Shown here: positions 20,589 to 28,989 of the stretch, in pieces
How positions within the stretch are numbered: the stretch's first letter is position 1
Layout: every line of letters begins with the position of its first letter
Assembly (NCBI GenBank): GCA_016703945.1
Contig: JADJBC010000042.1
Coordinates: 1-49,388 of the forward strand
Length of the DNA: 49,388 bases
DNA from: Candidatus Aalborgicola danicus
Lineage (GTDB): Bacteria > Pseudomonadota > Gammaproteobacteria > Burkholderiales > Burkholderiaceae_C
Reading direction: 5' to 3'
Notes under the pieces: generated by a model
What the model was told of the DNA's origin: nothing
Databases searched by the model: none
What the model saw: the letters and a program-made list of their open reading frames with translations, nothing else
Translations under genes and position numbers: made by a program

Positions 20589-20885
20589 ATGATTCTTCGC
20601 CGCAACGACGCGGCTATCCTGCACGAATACAACGATCTTTGGGATAAAGTTTGGTGGAATCGCCACCAGAACTGGCTGCACCGGCTGACTAATGGCGAGG
20701 AAACCCTTAAAGCCGGCCAAGAAGAGCTCTTGGCCACGGCAAAAAAGGCTGCGAAACGCATCGAAGAAAAGTTCGGCAAGGAAAACTTGGGCTGGGACGA
20801 TTTCGAGTGGGGTTTGCTAAGCGGCCGCATGTCGGCGCTCAGCTGGATTCTAGGATCCGAATGGGATGAGTCCCTCGACACATGA
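20589..20885 (+). CDS. Conserved-looking 98-aa hypothetical protein
   Basis: The frame starts at ATG 20589 (MILRRNDAAILHEYNDLWDKVWW), just outside the transposon end; the longer open frame crosses the inverted repeat and is not meaningful. It is helical, with a charged middle (KAGQEELLATAKKAAKRIEEKFG) and an ordered C terminus (NLGWDDFEWGLLSGRMSALSWILGSEWDESLDT). I recognise no domain. It is convergent with the SNF2 gene of the defence operon, 45 bp between stops, and may be a separate passenger of the island. Confidence 0.55.
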   Translation: MILRRNDAAILHEYNDLWDKVWWNRHQNWLHRLTNGEETLKAGQEELLATAKKAAKRIEEKFGKENLGWDDFEWGLLSGRMSALSWILGSEWDESLDT

Positions 20886-20930
20886 ACTTCCATGCTCCGA
20901 CCCCGTGAATGACAACGAGATGGACTACCC

Positions 20931-23696
20931 TTAGCAAATCTCCACATACCCAATCAACTCCGCCGAATAGCTCCCATCCCCATTCGCAGCGCCCTTGTGC
21001 TTCAGCTCCCGCTGTAACGTCGGCTCCACAACACGCGAGAACAGGTCTATCCGTTGCTCAGGTGAAAACTTCGGCGCAGATGGGGGCATTTGCAGGTAGC
21101 GCTCGCATTGACGCTCCACTACAGGCACCCGAGTGCCATCCTGCTTGACTGCAATCGGCTGCACCACGACGCGGCGCTCACCCTTGCTGGCTGATGCCTC
21201 GACCATCCAGAATGAAAGCAGCACGGGCTCCTCCACATCACCTGAGACCGCAATGCCTATCTCTTCTGGCGGCACACTGCGCCACCGGCCGAGTTCCTCT
21301 TGCATCAAGGGATGATCGAGCCCCATCAATTCCACGTCGTCGCTACCTGTGGCCGTCTCACGGTTCAAAGTAAATCGAGCTCGGCGAGCACCGTCAACGG
21401 TCACAAGATCGTAGGTTTCCTCATCAACCTTGACGAGCCGCTGCTGGCGATCCGCGACCGCCGCCGACAGGAAGCGCACCAGTCGATCCAGGCCCGACGA
21501 CACGTCAGAGAATGGTTTGTAGTCATCCAGGCTGAAGCCATTGAGGTCCTGGAACAGATCGAACACCACCTGTCGCGCTTCGCGCGAATTAGACAGGGCT
21601 GCCTCAAGCTCCACCTGGGTGCGTTTCAGCTCGGGGTCGGACAGCGCTTCCTGATACAGGCGGTCGTAGTTGAGTCGCTCGGATAGCTGTCCGAGAATTT
21701 GCGCACGAAGGTCTTCGGCAACATTGCCTTGGTCATCGACCTTACCGACGGTTCTGGCGATCTCCGTGAGTTTCTCGTCGAGCAGCAAGAAAATCCGCCC
21801 CTCTATCGTGTCCGACAGCACGAGGTTGTAGACCTGCGCGGTGTGGTGTTGGCCGTATCGATGAATGCGCCCGATACGCTGCTCGATGTCCATCGGGTTC
21901 CACGGCAGATCGAAGTTGAACAGGATTCGGGCAAATTGCAGGTTGATACCTTCTCTGCCCGCCGCCGTGCAGACCATCACGCGCGGCCCGTCCTTCAGGC
22001 GAAAGCGGCGTTCTGCCGCCACCTTGGCCCCGTGATCGCCGCCCCGCAGTACCACCACGCCTTGACCGGGGAAGGTTTGTTCAATCTCGCGTTCAATCAA
22101 ATCCACCGTGCCGAGGTAGGTGGCAAATATCACAATCTTCTCGTTCGGGTTCTGCCGCCACAAAATGCCGAGGCCATCAAGCAGCTTCTGTGCTTTGGTT
22201 TCACGCTGCTGTGGAAAGACCTTGAGCAAATCGCCAATGCGAAGCCGTTCTTCGGGCAGATGCAGCTCCACGACAGCCGATGCGGCTTCTTCAGCGTGGG
22301 CGGCTCCATATTCGCTGCCATAGGGATCGGAGGCCAGTTCCAGCGCCTCCTCATCCAGTTTCTTGACCAATCGATACTTGAGGTCAGCGAGTACGCGATC
22401 CACTTCACTGCGACCGATGTTGTCCCGCGAGAATTTGAACTCCTCGTAGATCAGTTCGCGCGCTTCTTCGGTCAGGCGCTCGCGGCCTTCGATGTCCAGG
22501 TCCTTGTCGCGCAGAAACGCCTCGTGCAAGGTAAGCATCAATAGTCGGCGCTTCAGCGTTCGTCGGACGGCGGCAAAGCTCGATGCAGCAATCTTCTGGA
22601 ATATGGCCATCAGGAAGCCGAGAGCCTGGCCCTTGCCGCCTTGGCGGCGCGCCAGATTGAAACCGTCTTCGAGATACTCGCGCAGCTTTTCGTAGAACCG
22701 GCGCTCTTCTTCACCCATCACGAAGGATTCGGTGTGCACCCAGCGCCGTGCAAACAATGGGGAACCATCGGGCTGACAGGCATCCGCCTTGGTGCGGCGG
22801 AACATCACAGTGTTGAGGCGGTGCCGCTGTTCCAGCATTTCTTCCGGGCTGCCGAACAGGGTTGGGTTCAGCAATTGCGCCAGCATCCAAAATTGGAAAT
22901 GGTTGCCCTGATGCGGTGTGGCGGACAACAACATCAGATCACGCGAATGGTCTTTTAGCGCCTCTGCCAGCTTGTAGTTTTCGGTCTTCCTGACCTTGCC
23001 ACCGACGCGGTAAGCGGTCAGGTGATGGGCTTCATCGAACACCACCAAATCCCAGCGCGGTGCATCCAACAGGCGTTTGATGCGTGCCGGGCGTTTCAGG
23101 GTGTCTATGCTGGCAATCAGCAGGTCATGCTTGGCGAAGGCGTTGGTCTTGCGGTCTGTAATGTCGCCTTCGGAGCCAAACACCTCGAAGTCGAGGTTGA
23201 ATACCTCGTTGAGCTCACGGTGCCAGTTGTTTACCAGCCCGGCAGGCACCACCATCAATGCGCGGACCAACTCACCCCGGCTTGCCAACTCGCGCAGAAT
23301 CAGCGCGGTCTCGATGGTCTTGCCCAAACCAACTTCATCCGCAATCAGGAATCGACGGGGTGATGCGGTGGCAATCCGGTGCGTTAACACCACCTGATGG
23401 GGCAGCAGATCAATCTTGGCCGAGGTCAGTGCCGACGCGCTCTCCATCACCGGCAGCGCGTGCGCCTCGTAGGACAACCATGCCTTGCGTGCGCGGTCGG
23501 CGCTGCCATCCACTGCACGCAAGATGCGTTCTGTGCGGGACAGTTGGCGGCGAACCGAGCCAACCGGCACACGGCGTTCACCCACGCCGAAGAACGCGCG
23601 CAGGTAGCCGTCGCGTGCCGGATCAAGAACTACGCCTTGGCCGAATTCGTGATGGGTGATCCGCTCGCCGGGCTGGAGCTGAGTCTCTACTTCCAC
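20931..23696 (-). CDS. SNF2-family helicase of the BREX-like operon
   Basis: A 921-aa superfamily-2 translocase, last gene of the operon. Residues 9-50 form a small barrel-like N-terminal region (GERITHHEFGQGVVLDP). The helicase core has DEVGLGKT (120-127), DEAH (221-224), LLSATPHQG, and the C-terminal lobe with VVVLRGG, GREGINLQ and QRIGRIHRYGQ. A C-terminal ~250-residue region has no motif I know and ends GYVEIC. GTG at 23696 is the start, 9 bp after the upstream stop. BREX type 3 carries a SNF2-like helicase (BrxHII) beside a DUF1156 methylase; DISARM DrmD is another relative. Role inferred: ATP-driven DNA translocation in phage restriction. Confidence 0.85.
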   Translation of the reverse strand: MEVETQLQPGERITHHEFGQGVVLDPARDGYLRAFFGVGERRVPVGSVRRQLSRTERILRAVDGSADRARKAWLSYEAHALPVMESASALTSAKIDLLPHQVVLTHRIATASPRRFLIADEVGLGKTIETALILRELASRGELVRALMVVPAGLVNNWHRELNEVFNLDFEVFGSEGDITDRKTNAFAKHDLLIASIDTLKRPARIKRLLDAPRWDLVVFDEAHHLTAYRVGGKVRKTENYKLAEALKDHSRDLMLLSATPHQGNHFQFWMLAQLLNPTLFGSPEEMLEQRHRLNTVMFRRTKADACQPDGSPLFARRWVHTESFVMGEEERRFYEKLREYLEDGFNLARRQGGKGQALGFLMAIFQKIAASSFAAVRRTLKRRLLMLTLHEAFLRDKDLDIEGRERLTEEARELIYEEFKFSRDNIGRSEVDRVLADLKYRLVKKLDEEALELASDPYGSEYGAAHAEEAASAVVELHLPEERLRIGDLLKVFPQQRETKAQKLLDGLGILWRQNPNEKIVIFATYLGTVDLIEREIEQTFPGQGVVVLRGGDHGAKVAAERRFRLKDGPRVMVCTAAGREGINLQFARILFNFDLPWNPMDIEQRIGRIHRYGQHHTAQVYNLVLSDTIEGRIFLLLDEKLTEIARTVGKVDDQGNVAEDLRAQILGQLSERLNYDRLYQEALSDPELKRTQVELEAALSNSREARQVVFDLFQDLNGFSLDDYKPFSDVSSGLDRLVRFLSAAVADRQQRLVKVDEETYDLVTVDGARRARFTLNRETATGSDDVELMGLDHPLMQEELGRWRSVPPEEIGIAVSGDVEEPVLLSFWMVEASASKGERRVVVQPIAVKQDGTRVPVVERQCERYLQMPPSAPKFSPEQRIDLFSRVVEPTLQRELKHKGAANGDGSYSAELIGYVEIC

Positions 23697-23705
23697 GCGG
23701 TGACC

Positions 23706-24206
23706 TCAGGTAATCCGCAAATGGAACAGGCCAGCAGGATTGCTCCCTTCACGGAGCAATATCTCCTGCGGATACTCGTTGGCTTCACCCCACAGAACTC
23801 GGCCGAACGCGAGCATGCGGTCGCTATACGGTGCCGCGCAGCGCCACTCTACGGAGTCTGTCGCGGGATGAAACTTGATGCGTCCGTGACCTGACGGCAG
23901 CCAAAAAATCAAGGCCGCCTCACCCTCGTAGTAAGACTGAAACGACAGGATCGCGTCCTTGACTCCATCGCCCAGCCAAATCTCGGCGTCCTCGGGCGCC
24001 AGCAAATCGAGGCCACCTTCCAGGCCCGCCACCACGAGTGCGTTGTTGCTGTTGCTCGGAAGGTCGTCGGGCCAATGGCCCGCCGCCTGCAAGAACTGGC
24101 GCAGGCTCCAGACCTCACTGGCCACGCACACCTGATTGCGCGCCTCTTCGTCCCAAATCCAGCTGGTGCCACGCCGCTGCCACACTGTGTCGATGGTTTG
24201 TTTCAT
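23706..24206 (-). CDS. Unrecognised 166-aa protein of the BREX-like operon
   Basis: ATG 24206 overlaps the stop of the preceding gene by 4 bp (ATGA), which fixes the start; longer in-frame starts are inside that gene. The protein is acidic, with many Trp residues: WQRRGTSWIWDEEARN, SEVWSLRQFLQAAGHWPDDLPSNSNNALVVAGLEGGLDLL, a helical DAEIWLGDGVKDAILSFQ, ALIFWLPSGHGRIKFH and a C-terminal ILLREGSNPAGLFHLRIT. It looks like a compact alpha/beta protein. I do not recognise a family, and it does not look like BrxA, BrxB or BrxF. Its place between the HEPN-like and helicase genes, coupled to both, makes it an operon-specific component. Confidence 0.75.
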   Translation of the reverse strand: MKQTIDTVWQRRGTSWIWDEEARNQVCVASEVWSLRQFLQAAGHWPDDLPSNSNNALVVAGLEGGLDLLAPEDAEIWLGDGVKDAILSFQSYYEGEAALIFWLPSGHGRIKFHPATDSVEWRCAAPYSDRMLAFGRVLWGEANEYPQEILLREGSNPAGLFHLRIT

Positions 24207-24781
24207 GCCGCAATCCTCTCTTCGAGCATAGACTGAGCATCTTGGACGAAATGGTTCGACGCAGGGGATGCAGCGGACTGCAGTGCCTGGCAATACATAG
24301 TGGCTAACGCGATTCCGATCCGTCGCAAATCAATTTCTGTCAAGATTAGTGATCGCTCGTGATCTTTTTTGGCGGTTGCTCGAACCTCAAATCCAAGAAG
24401 GTTGCCGCCGGAATTCACCGGGAAAACCTGCCGTGCATCACCATGACAACTCGCGTCACGAAGCCACTTGAGAAAATTGAAAGCAGTGAAGCCCAAGAAG
24501 TCACTGTTTACCGGCCCCAGCCCACCCGTCTTTAGGCTCCACGGCAAAGCTTCCACACTCTGTCCCTCGAGAGCAGCCTTTACTGATATGGCCGCGCAGT
24601 CTTCCTGGGAATTGGCTGCATTCTCTGGAGTTCGCACCCGCTGCATCACCCAGGCCAGGATAGCCACACACAGACCGTACGATTGAGTGACGTTGTACTG
24701 CGCGTGAGGTGGCTCATTGAGCATTGCGCGGAGACGGTCAACAACCGCCCATTCCGCATGCGCTCTCGTAATCTCGGTCAT
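24203..24781 (-). CDS. HEPN-like putative RNase within the BREX-like operon
   Basis: A 192-aa mostly helical protein whose start overlaps the methyltransferase stop by 4 bp. Residues 108-113 read RDASCH inside LKWLRDASCHGD. This is the R-[N/D/H]-x3-H (R-x4-H) signature of HEPN ribonucleases, placed as usual after a helix, and followed by an FEVRA strand and a last long helix (LTEIDLRRIGIALATMYCQAL). HEPN proteins dimerise to form RNase active sites and serve as abortive-infection effectors (Abi, RnlA, Csm6, toxin families). An RNase arm in a methylation-based defence operon is unusual. The family call rests on one motif plus architecture. Confidence 0.6.
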   Translation of the reverse strand: MTEITRAHAEWAVVDRLRAMLNEPPHAQYNVTQSYGLCVAILAWVMQRVRTPENAANSQEDCAAISVKAALEGQSVEALPWSLKTGGLGPVNSDFLGFTAFNFLKWLRDASCHGDARQVFPVNSGGNLLGFEVRATAKKDHERSLILTEIDLRRIGIALATMYCQALQSAASPASNHFVQDAQSMLEERIAA

Positions 24782-27700
24782 AGTTCGTACTCCTCAAACA
24801 ACGTGCTTTGCGTTGGTTTGACCGCCTGAGTCGCCGCCCAGCCGTTGTAGATCGAGACCGCACGCGAGGCCGCATTGCGACTGGCCTGATCGGGGCCGTT
24901 CTTGTGCAGCCATTCCAGCAAAGGCTTGAGCGCCACGTGGGGCTTGAAGTTTTCGTTCTTCAGCGTGTCGGAGGCGTTGATGCCGCTGCCATCGAAGCAC
25001 GCACCGATAAGCACCAGCGCCTGATCCAAATCGGACGTCAATCTGCGCTTGTGCTTGCCAGACCAGTCGCGGGCAAAATCCAGCGGGTTCACCCGCGTGA
25101 CGACCTTGCTTTTCTCCGAGCACCAGCCACGCTGCTCGAACTCGTCGGGCGTGGTGATCGAGCCCTTCAAGAACTTCTGGAGCTGGTCACGCTTCATTTC
25201 GGTGGCGTTGCCGAAAGTGCGCAGGAATTGGCGGGTCATTGGCTCGGCATTGACCGGCGGAGGTTCTTTGCCCTTGTCCGCGTCCTCGTCGATGAGCTGA
25301 TTGATACCGACCAACGCTTCTTTGACGGAGATCGCGCGCCCCTCGTCTACGAAGACCTTGCCGTAATGGCGCGAGAAGTATTCCAGCGCCTTGCCGCGCC
25401 TGATGACCTGAATGTCCGCTGCAGGCAAGCCTTCCTTGGCGTGATTTTCCAACATGCCCTGCAGTTGGCGAACGTCAGCCATCACCTCGCGGCGCATCCT
25501 GCCCCAGCTCACCGGCTTAGGTTCTTCGGTGCGTTTGCGGCAGACGTGGATGATGTCGTACTCGACCTTCTGCGAGCCAAACTGACCATCGCCCTTGGTT
25601 TCGTCGGAACGGATGGGGTAAGTCGCTTCGAGGTAGTAGCCTGCGTCGAATAGCGATTCAAGCACCGCAACCCAAGGTTCGTCTTCACTGTGGTGGAAAG
25701 TGAAGGCGAGGATGCCGCCTGGCCTGAGCAGGCGATGCGCCTCGCGCCAGCAACCAGTCAACAGGCGTTGATAAAAACCGTTCGGGTCTTCCGGCTCGCG
25801 GAACTTGTTGGCGACCGCCTCCAGCGATTTGGGCGTGTAGTCGGCGGTGAAGTAGTCGGGGTACTTATCCTTCAGCACGAGACGCAGCCAGACGTAGAAG
25901 AAATCCGCCAGCTCTGAGTATTGGAGCAAGTCGCCGAATGGTGGGTCGGTGATGACGAGGTCTTGACTGGCTTCCGCAAGTTGTGGCATTTCCGTGGAAG
26001 AACCACAGAACACCTTTACGTCACTAGTCGGGTCGCCCGGAAACACCTTTTCACTCTTGCCACTGATGCCATCAGCAAGTACGGCATCTTTGCGTCTCAG
26101 GTCTTCAGCACTGACTGCCTCCCAAGGATGGAGGGCCCAATCTCGCCCCTCAATGATGCCCTCAATGCTGGACGCCCAGTTGCCCCTACCGAGCGCAGGA
26201 AACACGCAATTTTCAATGGCTGTAGTCTTCGGATGGAAGTTGTTATTTGAGAACATTGGCTCTGGCGTATCCCGTTGTGGATTCCAGAAACTGAACATGC
26301 ATTGATTCCGCAAGTATTGCTGGAACGCGCCCAGCACATACTCGCGTATCTTCCATTCGTAACTGCCTACGGTAGCGATGGCCTTAAGCAGTTGCGCGTG
26401 TACAAGTAGTTGGCGCGGATTGAAGAAATCGGTCCAATAGACGTATCCGTGCTGATCCAGCGGCCTACGCTGATGGGCTTCGTGGCCTTGCGGAACTTTG
26501 CTGCCCTTTGGCCAATAGAGGGACAGGTCATCGTCTTTGCGCTGTTCCCACTCCAACAATGCCGCGTCGTGCTGATGCGCGAGTGCACTATCGAAAGCGG
26601 CGAAGAAGCGCCCGCTGTAAGGCTTGCGCGCTTCGTCACGTTTGGGCGCATAGCCCTGTATCGCGTAGGCGGCCATTGGGCCTGTCTTTCCAGTCGCCGC
26701 AAAGCTGCTGACTTGGTCTTTCATGGTTCCGCAAGCGCGACATGTAAAGTGGCCTTGTCTCTGGACAGTTCCGCCAGACTCATCCGTTTTGAACGTGACA
26801 CCAGTTTCCGGGTCAGTCACCTCATTCGGCAAAGCGCCACGCACTTCCAGCAGGCGAATCTTCGCGGCGCGTGCCGCATCCCATCGCGTGGTCGTCCCAA
26901 CATCGTCCTGCGCCGAGCCGCCGTAGGGCTGGCCGTTCTCATCTTGCTTCGCCTCGCCCGCCATCCATTGCGGATGCACCAGCAGGCTCAATTCGACCTT
27001 CTTGTTCTTTCCCTTGCCAAGGTTGATCATTGCCGTATGGCCGCAATGTGGGCAGATCACGCCCTTCTTGCGGTCGAGCACGGAGAACGGATGCTCGGAA
27101 GGTGCTACATACAGTGGCGAATCCGACGCCATGCGCGCTGCGTCTTCCTCAATGTGGAATTCACCATCACATTTACTGCAGCTGTGCTCCCAATGCTTGA
27201 CGCTCAGGGTTTTAACCGCCATCACCGGGCTGGTCATGATCGGCGTCCGGTGCCCGCAGCCCGTCACCTGACAAGGTCCGTGCTTGGCCCAGAAGGTGTA
27301 GATGATCTCCGGACCTTCGTAGCGGTAGTCCTTTCGCTCGTCGCGCGGAATGGCCAGTGGATCGAAATCGGCTGGCATTACCTTCTTGCTAGGAAGGTGC
27401 GTCCACGACCCTTTCTCACCCTCCGGGCCGTCGCAGTAATAGTACGGCATGATCTGCGGCTTCACCTCGGCCTCGATGTCGGCAAGCAGCTTCTTCACCT
27501 GCTCCAGATCGACGTTGGCCAGCTCCTGCTTGACCACGAACCACGCGACTGGATTCAGGTCGTTGCCGACCATCTGCATTCCGAGGCGTGAGCCTTCCAC
27601 CAGCGTGGTGCCGCCGCCCATGAAGATGTCGGCCACCTTCAGGTGCTTGAACGCGCCTTTCTTCTGGTGGTTGGCGTAGTAGTTGTCCCACACCAGCTTG

Positions 27701-27987
27701 GCCGCGTGCGATTTGTCCTCGGGAGCCTTGGTGGCTGCCGCGATCAACATCGAGCGGAACACGCTGGAGCGGCGTCGTGCCCACCATTTCGACATTTGGT
27801 AAATCGGCTTGCCCGCGTTGCCTTCAATGATCGCCACCTGGTTGACCGGCAGGATCGGGAAATCGACCTCCAGGCAAGTCTTGGGGCGGTTCGGGTCGTT
27901 GAAGTCGACGGTTTCCATTGCGACCGTCTTGCCTGCGCCGACGGCCTTGGCGACTTCTTGCGCCGTCTGTTCTTTCTTGGTTGCCAT
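24778..27987 (-). CDS. DUF1156 DNA methyltransferase (PglXI-like)
   Basis: A 1,069-aa adenine-type DNA methyltransferase. The N-terminal DUF1156 region contains EVDFPILPVNQVAIIEGNAGKPIYQMSKWWARR, then the SAM-binding motif DIFMGGGTTLVEGSRLG with the following acidic NDLNP, and the catalytic motif TDPPFGD in the second half (about residue 690). Cys pairs for zinc ribbons lie between them (CQVTGCGH, CSKCDGEFH, CPHCGH, CRACGT). COG1743/DUF1156 enzymes are the PglXI methylase of type 3 BREX and occur in related defence islands. It starts 12 bp after the pglZ stop. Expected role: marking host DNA at a specific site so that the system spares self. Confidence 0.88.
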   Translation of the reverse strand: MATKKEQTAQEVAKAVGAGKTVAMETVDFNDPNRPKTCLEVDFPILPVNQVAIIEGNAGKPIYQMSKWWARRRSSVFRSMLIAAATKAPEDKSHAAKLVWDNYYANHQKKGAFKHLKVADIFMGGGTTLVEGSRLGMQMVGNDLNPVAWFVVKQELANVDLEQVKKLLADIEAEVKPQIMPYYYCDGPEGEKGSWTHLPSKKVMPADFDPLAIPRDERKDYRYEGPEIIYTFWAKHGPCQVTGCGHRTPIMTSPVMAVKTLSVKHWEHSCSKCDGEFHIEEDAARMASDSPLYVAPSEHPFSVLDRKKGVICPHCGHTAMINLGKGKNKKVELSLLVHPQWMAGEAKQDENGQPYGGSAQDDVGTTTRWDAARAAKIRLLEVRGALPNEVTDPETGVTFKTDESGGTVQRQGHFTCRACGTMKDQVSSFAATGKTGPMAAYAIQGYAPKRDEARKPYSGRFFAAFDSALAHQHDAALLEWEQRKDDDLSLYWPKGSKVPQGHEAHQRRPLDQHGYVYWTDFFNPRQLLVHAQLLKAIATVGSYEWKIREYVLGAFQQYLRNQCMFSFWNPQRDTPEPMFSNNNFHPKTTAIENCVFPALGRGNWASSIEGIIEGRDWALHPWEAVSAEDLRRKDAVLADGISGKSEKVFPGDPTSDVKVFCGSSTEMPQLAEASQDLVITDPPFGDLLQYSELADFFYVWLRLVLKDKYPDYFTADYTPKSLEAVANKFREPEDPNGFYQRLLTGCWREAHRLLRPGGILAFTFHHSEDEPWVAVLESLFDAGYYLEATYPIRSDETKGDGQFGSQKVEYDIIHVCRKRTEEPKPVSWGRMRREVMADVRQLQGMLENHAKEGLPAADIQVIRRGKALEYFSRHYGKVFVDEGRAISVKEALVGINQLIDEDADKGKEPPPVNAEPMTRQFLRTFGNATEMKRDQLQKFLKGSITTPDEFEQRGWCSEKSKVVTRVNPLDFARDWSGKHKRRLTSDLDQALVLIGACFDGSGINASDTLKNENFKPHVALKPLLEWLHKNGPDQASRNAASRAVSIYNGWAATQAVKPTQSTLFEEYEL

Positions 27988-27999
27988 GCAGGGCGTTCC

Positions 28000-28989
28000 T
28001 TATTTTGTGAGCTCGACGAAGGGCGACAGCACCTCGAGCAATGAGAGGCCGCCGTGCGTCAACGTCGGGTAGCCGCCTTGGCTTTTCCACTTCCAGCGGC
28101 CGACGGCCAGGAGGTGAGCGCCGTGCGGGCTGTCGATCTGCAGTGCCACGGGTGGCACGAAGGGGCCGGTCTCACCAGTGCCCTTGGCGCTGCGCCCGCT
28201 GGCGAAAGTTTTCTTGAGGAACTGGCCGACCTCGCCATCCGCGTCCGGGAAGTAACCCGTGGCGGCGTAGCCGTGGTCGGAGGTGATGACCAAACGCCGC
28301 CCGGTGGCCAAGCTCTCGACGAAAGACCAGAAGTCGTCGCCGCTGAGTTGGTCGGCGGCGTCGCGGGTCAACGTGTCGAGGCCCTGGCCCGCGCCTGATC
28401 CGTCGTGAACCTTGCTGTCGGGCCAGTGGTGCCAGAACACCCAGTTCGGCGAGCCGTTGATCAGGCTCTCGCAATCCTTCCACGGCATATCGACACACTC
28501 GGTGTGCGTCGGTTGCAGCTTGTGGGCAAGACCGCCGCCATTGTTCTGCAGCTGGCTGCGGCTGCCGAAGCCCAACGCTTGCGCGAATTGGTTGGTTTCA
28601 CCCGGCAGTTCTGATGCATTGGCGGATACCTCATGCAGCGTGAAGCCGCGCTCCTTTGCACCTTGCAGCAGCCAAGGCAGTTCACGCAGGGACAGGCCAT
28701 CGAGCACCAGCACCGCCTTGGCGCTGTAGGGCTCTGTCCACCAGCGAGCCAGTCGATCCGAGGTGCGCTCGACGGTGTCGCCGAAGGCTTGCCACAAGTC
28801 CCAGCCGGTGGAGGACAGGAAGTGGTCAAGAGTGCCGATTTCGCGGTCGCGCTTGATGACCTCGCTGGGCGCGTTGCCTGCAGCCAGCGGCTTGGACGCG
28901 ATCTCGACGGCGTTGTCGATGATGACGCGCCACGCGTCCTCGGCAGAGCCTTTGGTCAGGCTGTTCAGTACCCCAGCGTCGAGTGGCAT
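28000..28989 (-). CDS. pglZ: Minimal PglZ-domain protein
   Basis: A 329-aa protein with the alkaline-phosphatase-like PglZ domain. The metal-ligand motifs appear in order: VLVLDGLSLRELPWL (first Asp), LVITSDHGYAATGYFP (Asp-His) and LTHGGLSLLEVLSPFVEL (His). Its start codon shares one base with the DUF499 stop (TGATG), so translation is coupled. PglZ proteins of known BREX types are usually two to three times longer; here the domain is nearly alone, with about 80 residues before it. PglZ is the hallmark of BREX/Pgl systems; its biochemical role there is still unsettled. Confidence 0.85.
   Translation of the reverse strand: MPLDAGVLNSLTKGSAEDAWRVIIDNAVEIASKPLAAGNAPSEVIKRDREIGTLDHFLSSTGWDLWQAFGDTVERTSDRLARWWTEPYSAKAVLVLDGLSLRELPWLLQGAKERGFTLHEVSANASELPGETNQFAQALGFGSRSQLQNNGGGLAHKLQPTHTECVDMPWKDCESLINGSPNWVFWHHWPDSKVHDGSGAGQGLDTLTRDAADQLSGDDFWSFVESLATGRRLVITSDHGYAATGYFPDADGEVGQFLKKTFASGRSAKGTGETGPFVPPVALQIDSPHGAHLLAVGRWKWKSQGGYPTLTHGGLSLLEVLSPFVELTK

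Noticed and set aside
23706..24206. DUF3780 assignment for the 166-aa protein
   Set aside because: DUF3780 proteins accompany DUF499/DUF1156 genes in some islands, but this sequence does not resemble what I recall of that family, so no name was given.
26410..27591. 393-codon rightward frame inside the methylase gene
   Set aside because: It is a shadow of the high-GC DUF1156 gene, rich in Arg/His/Leu with no domain.
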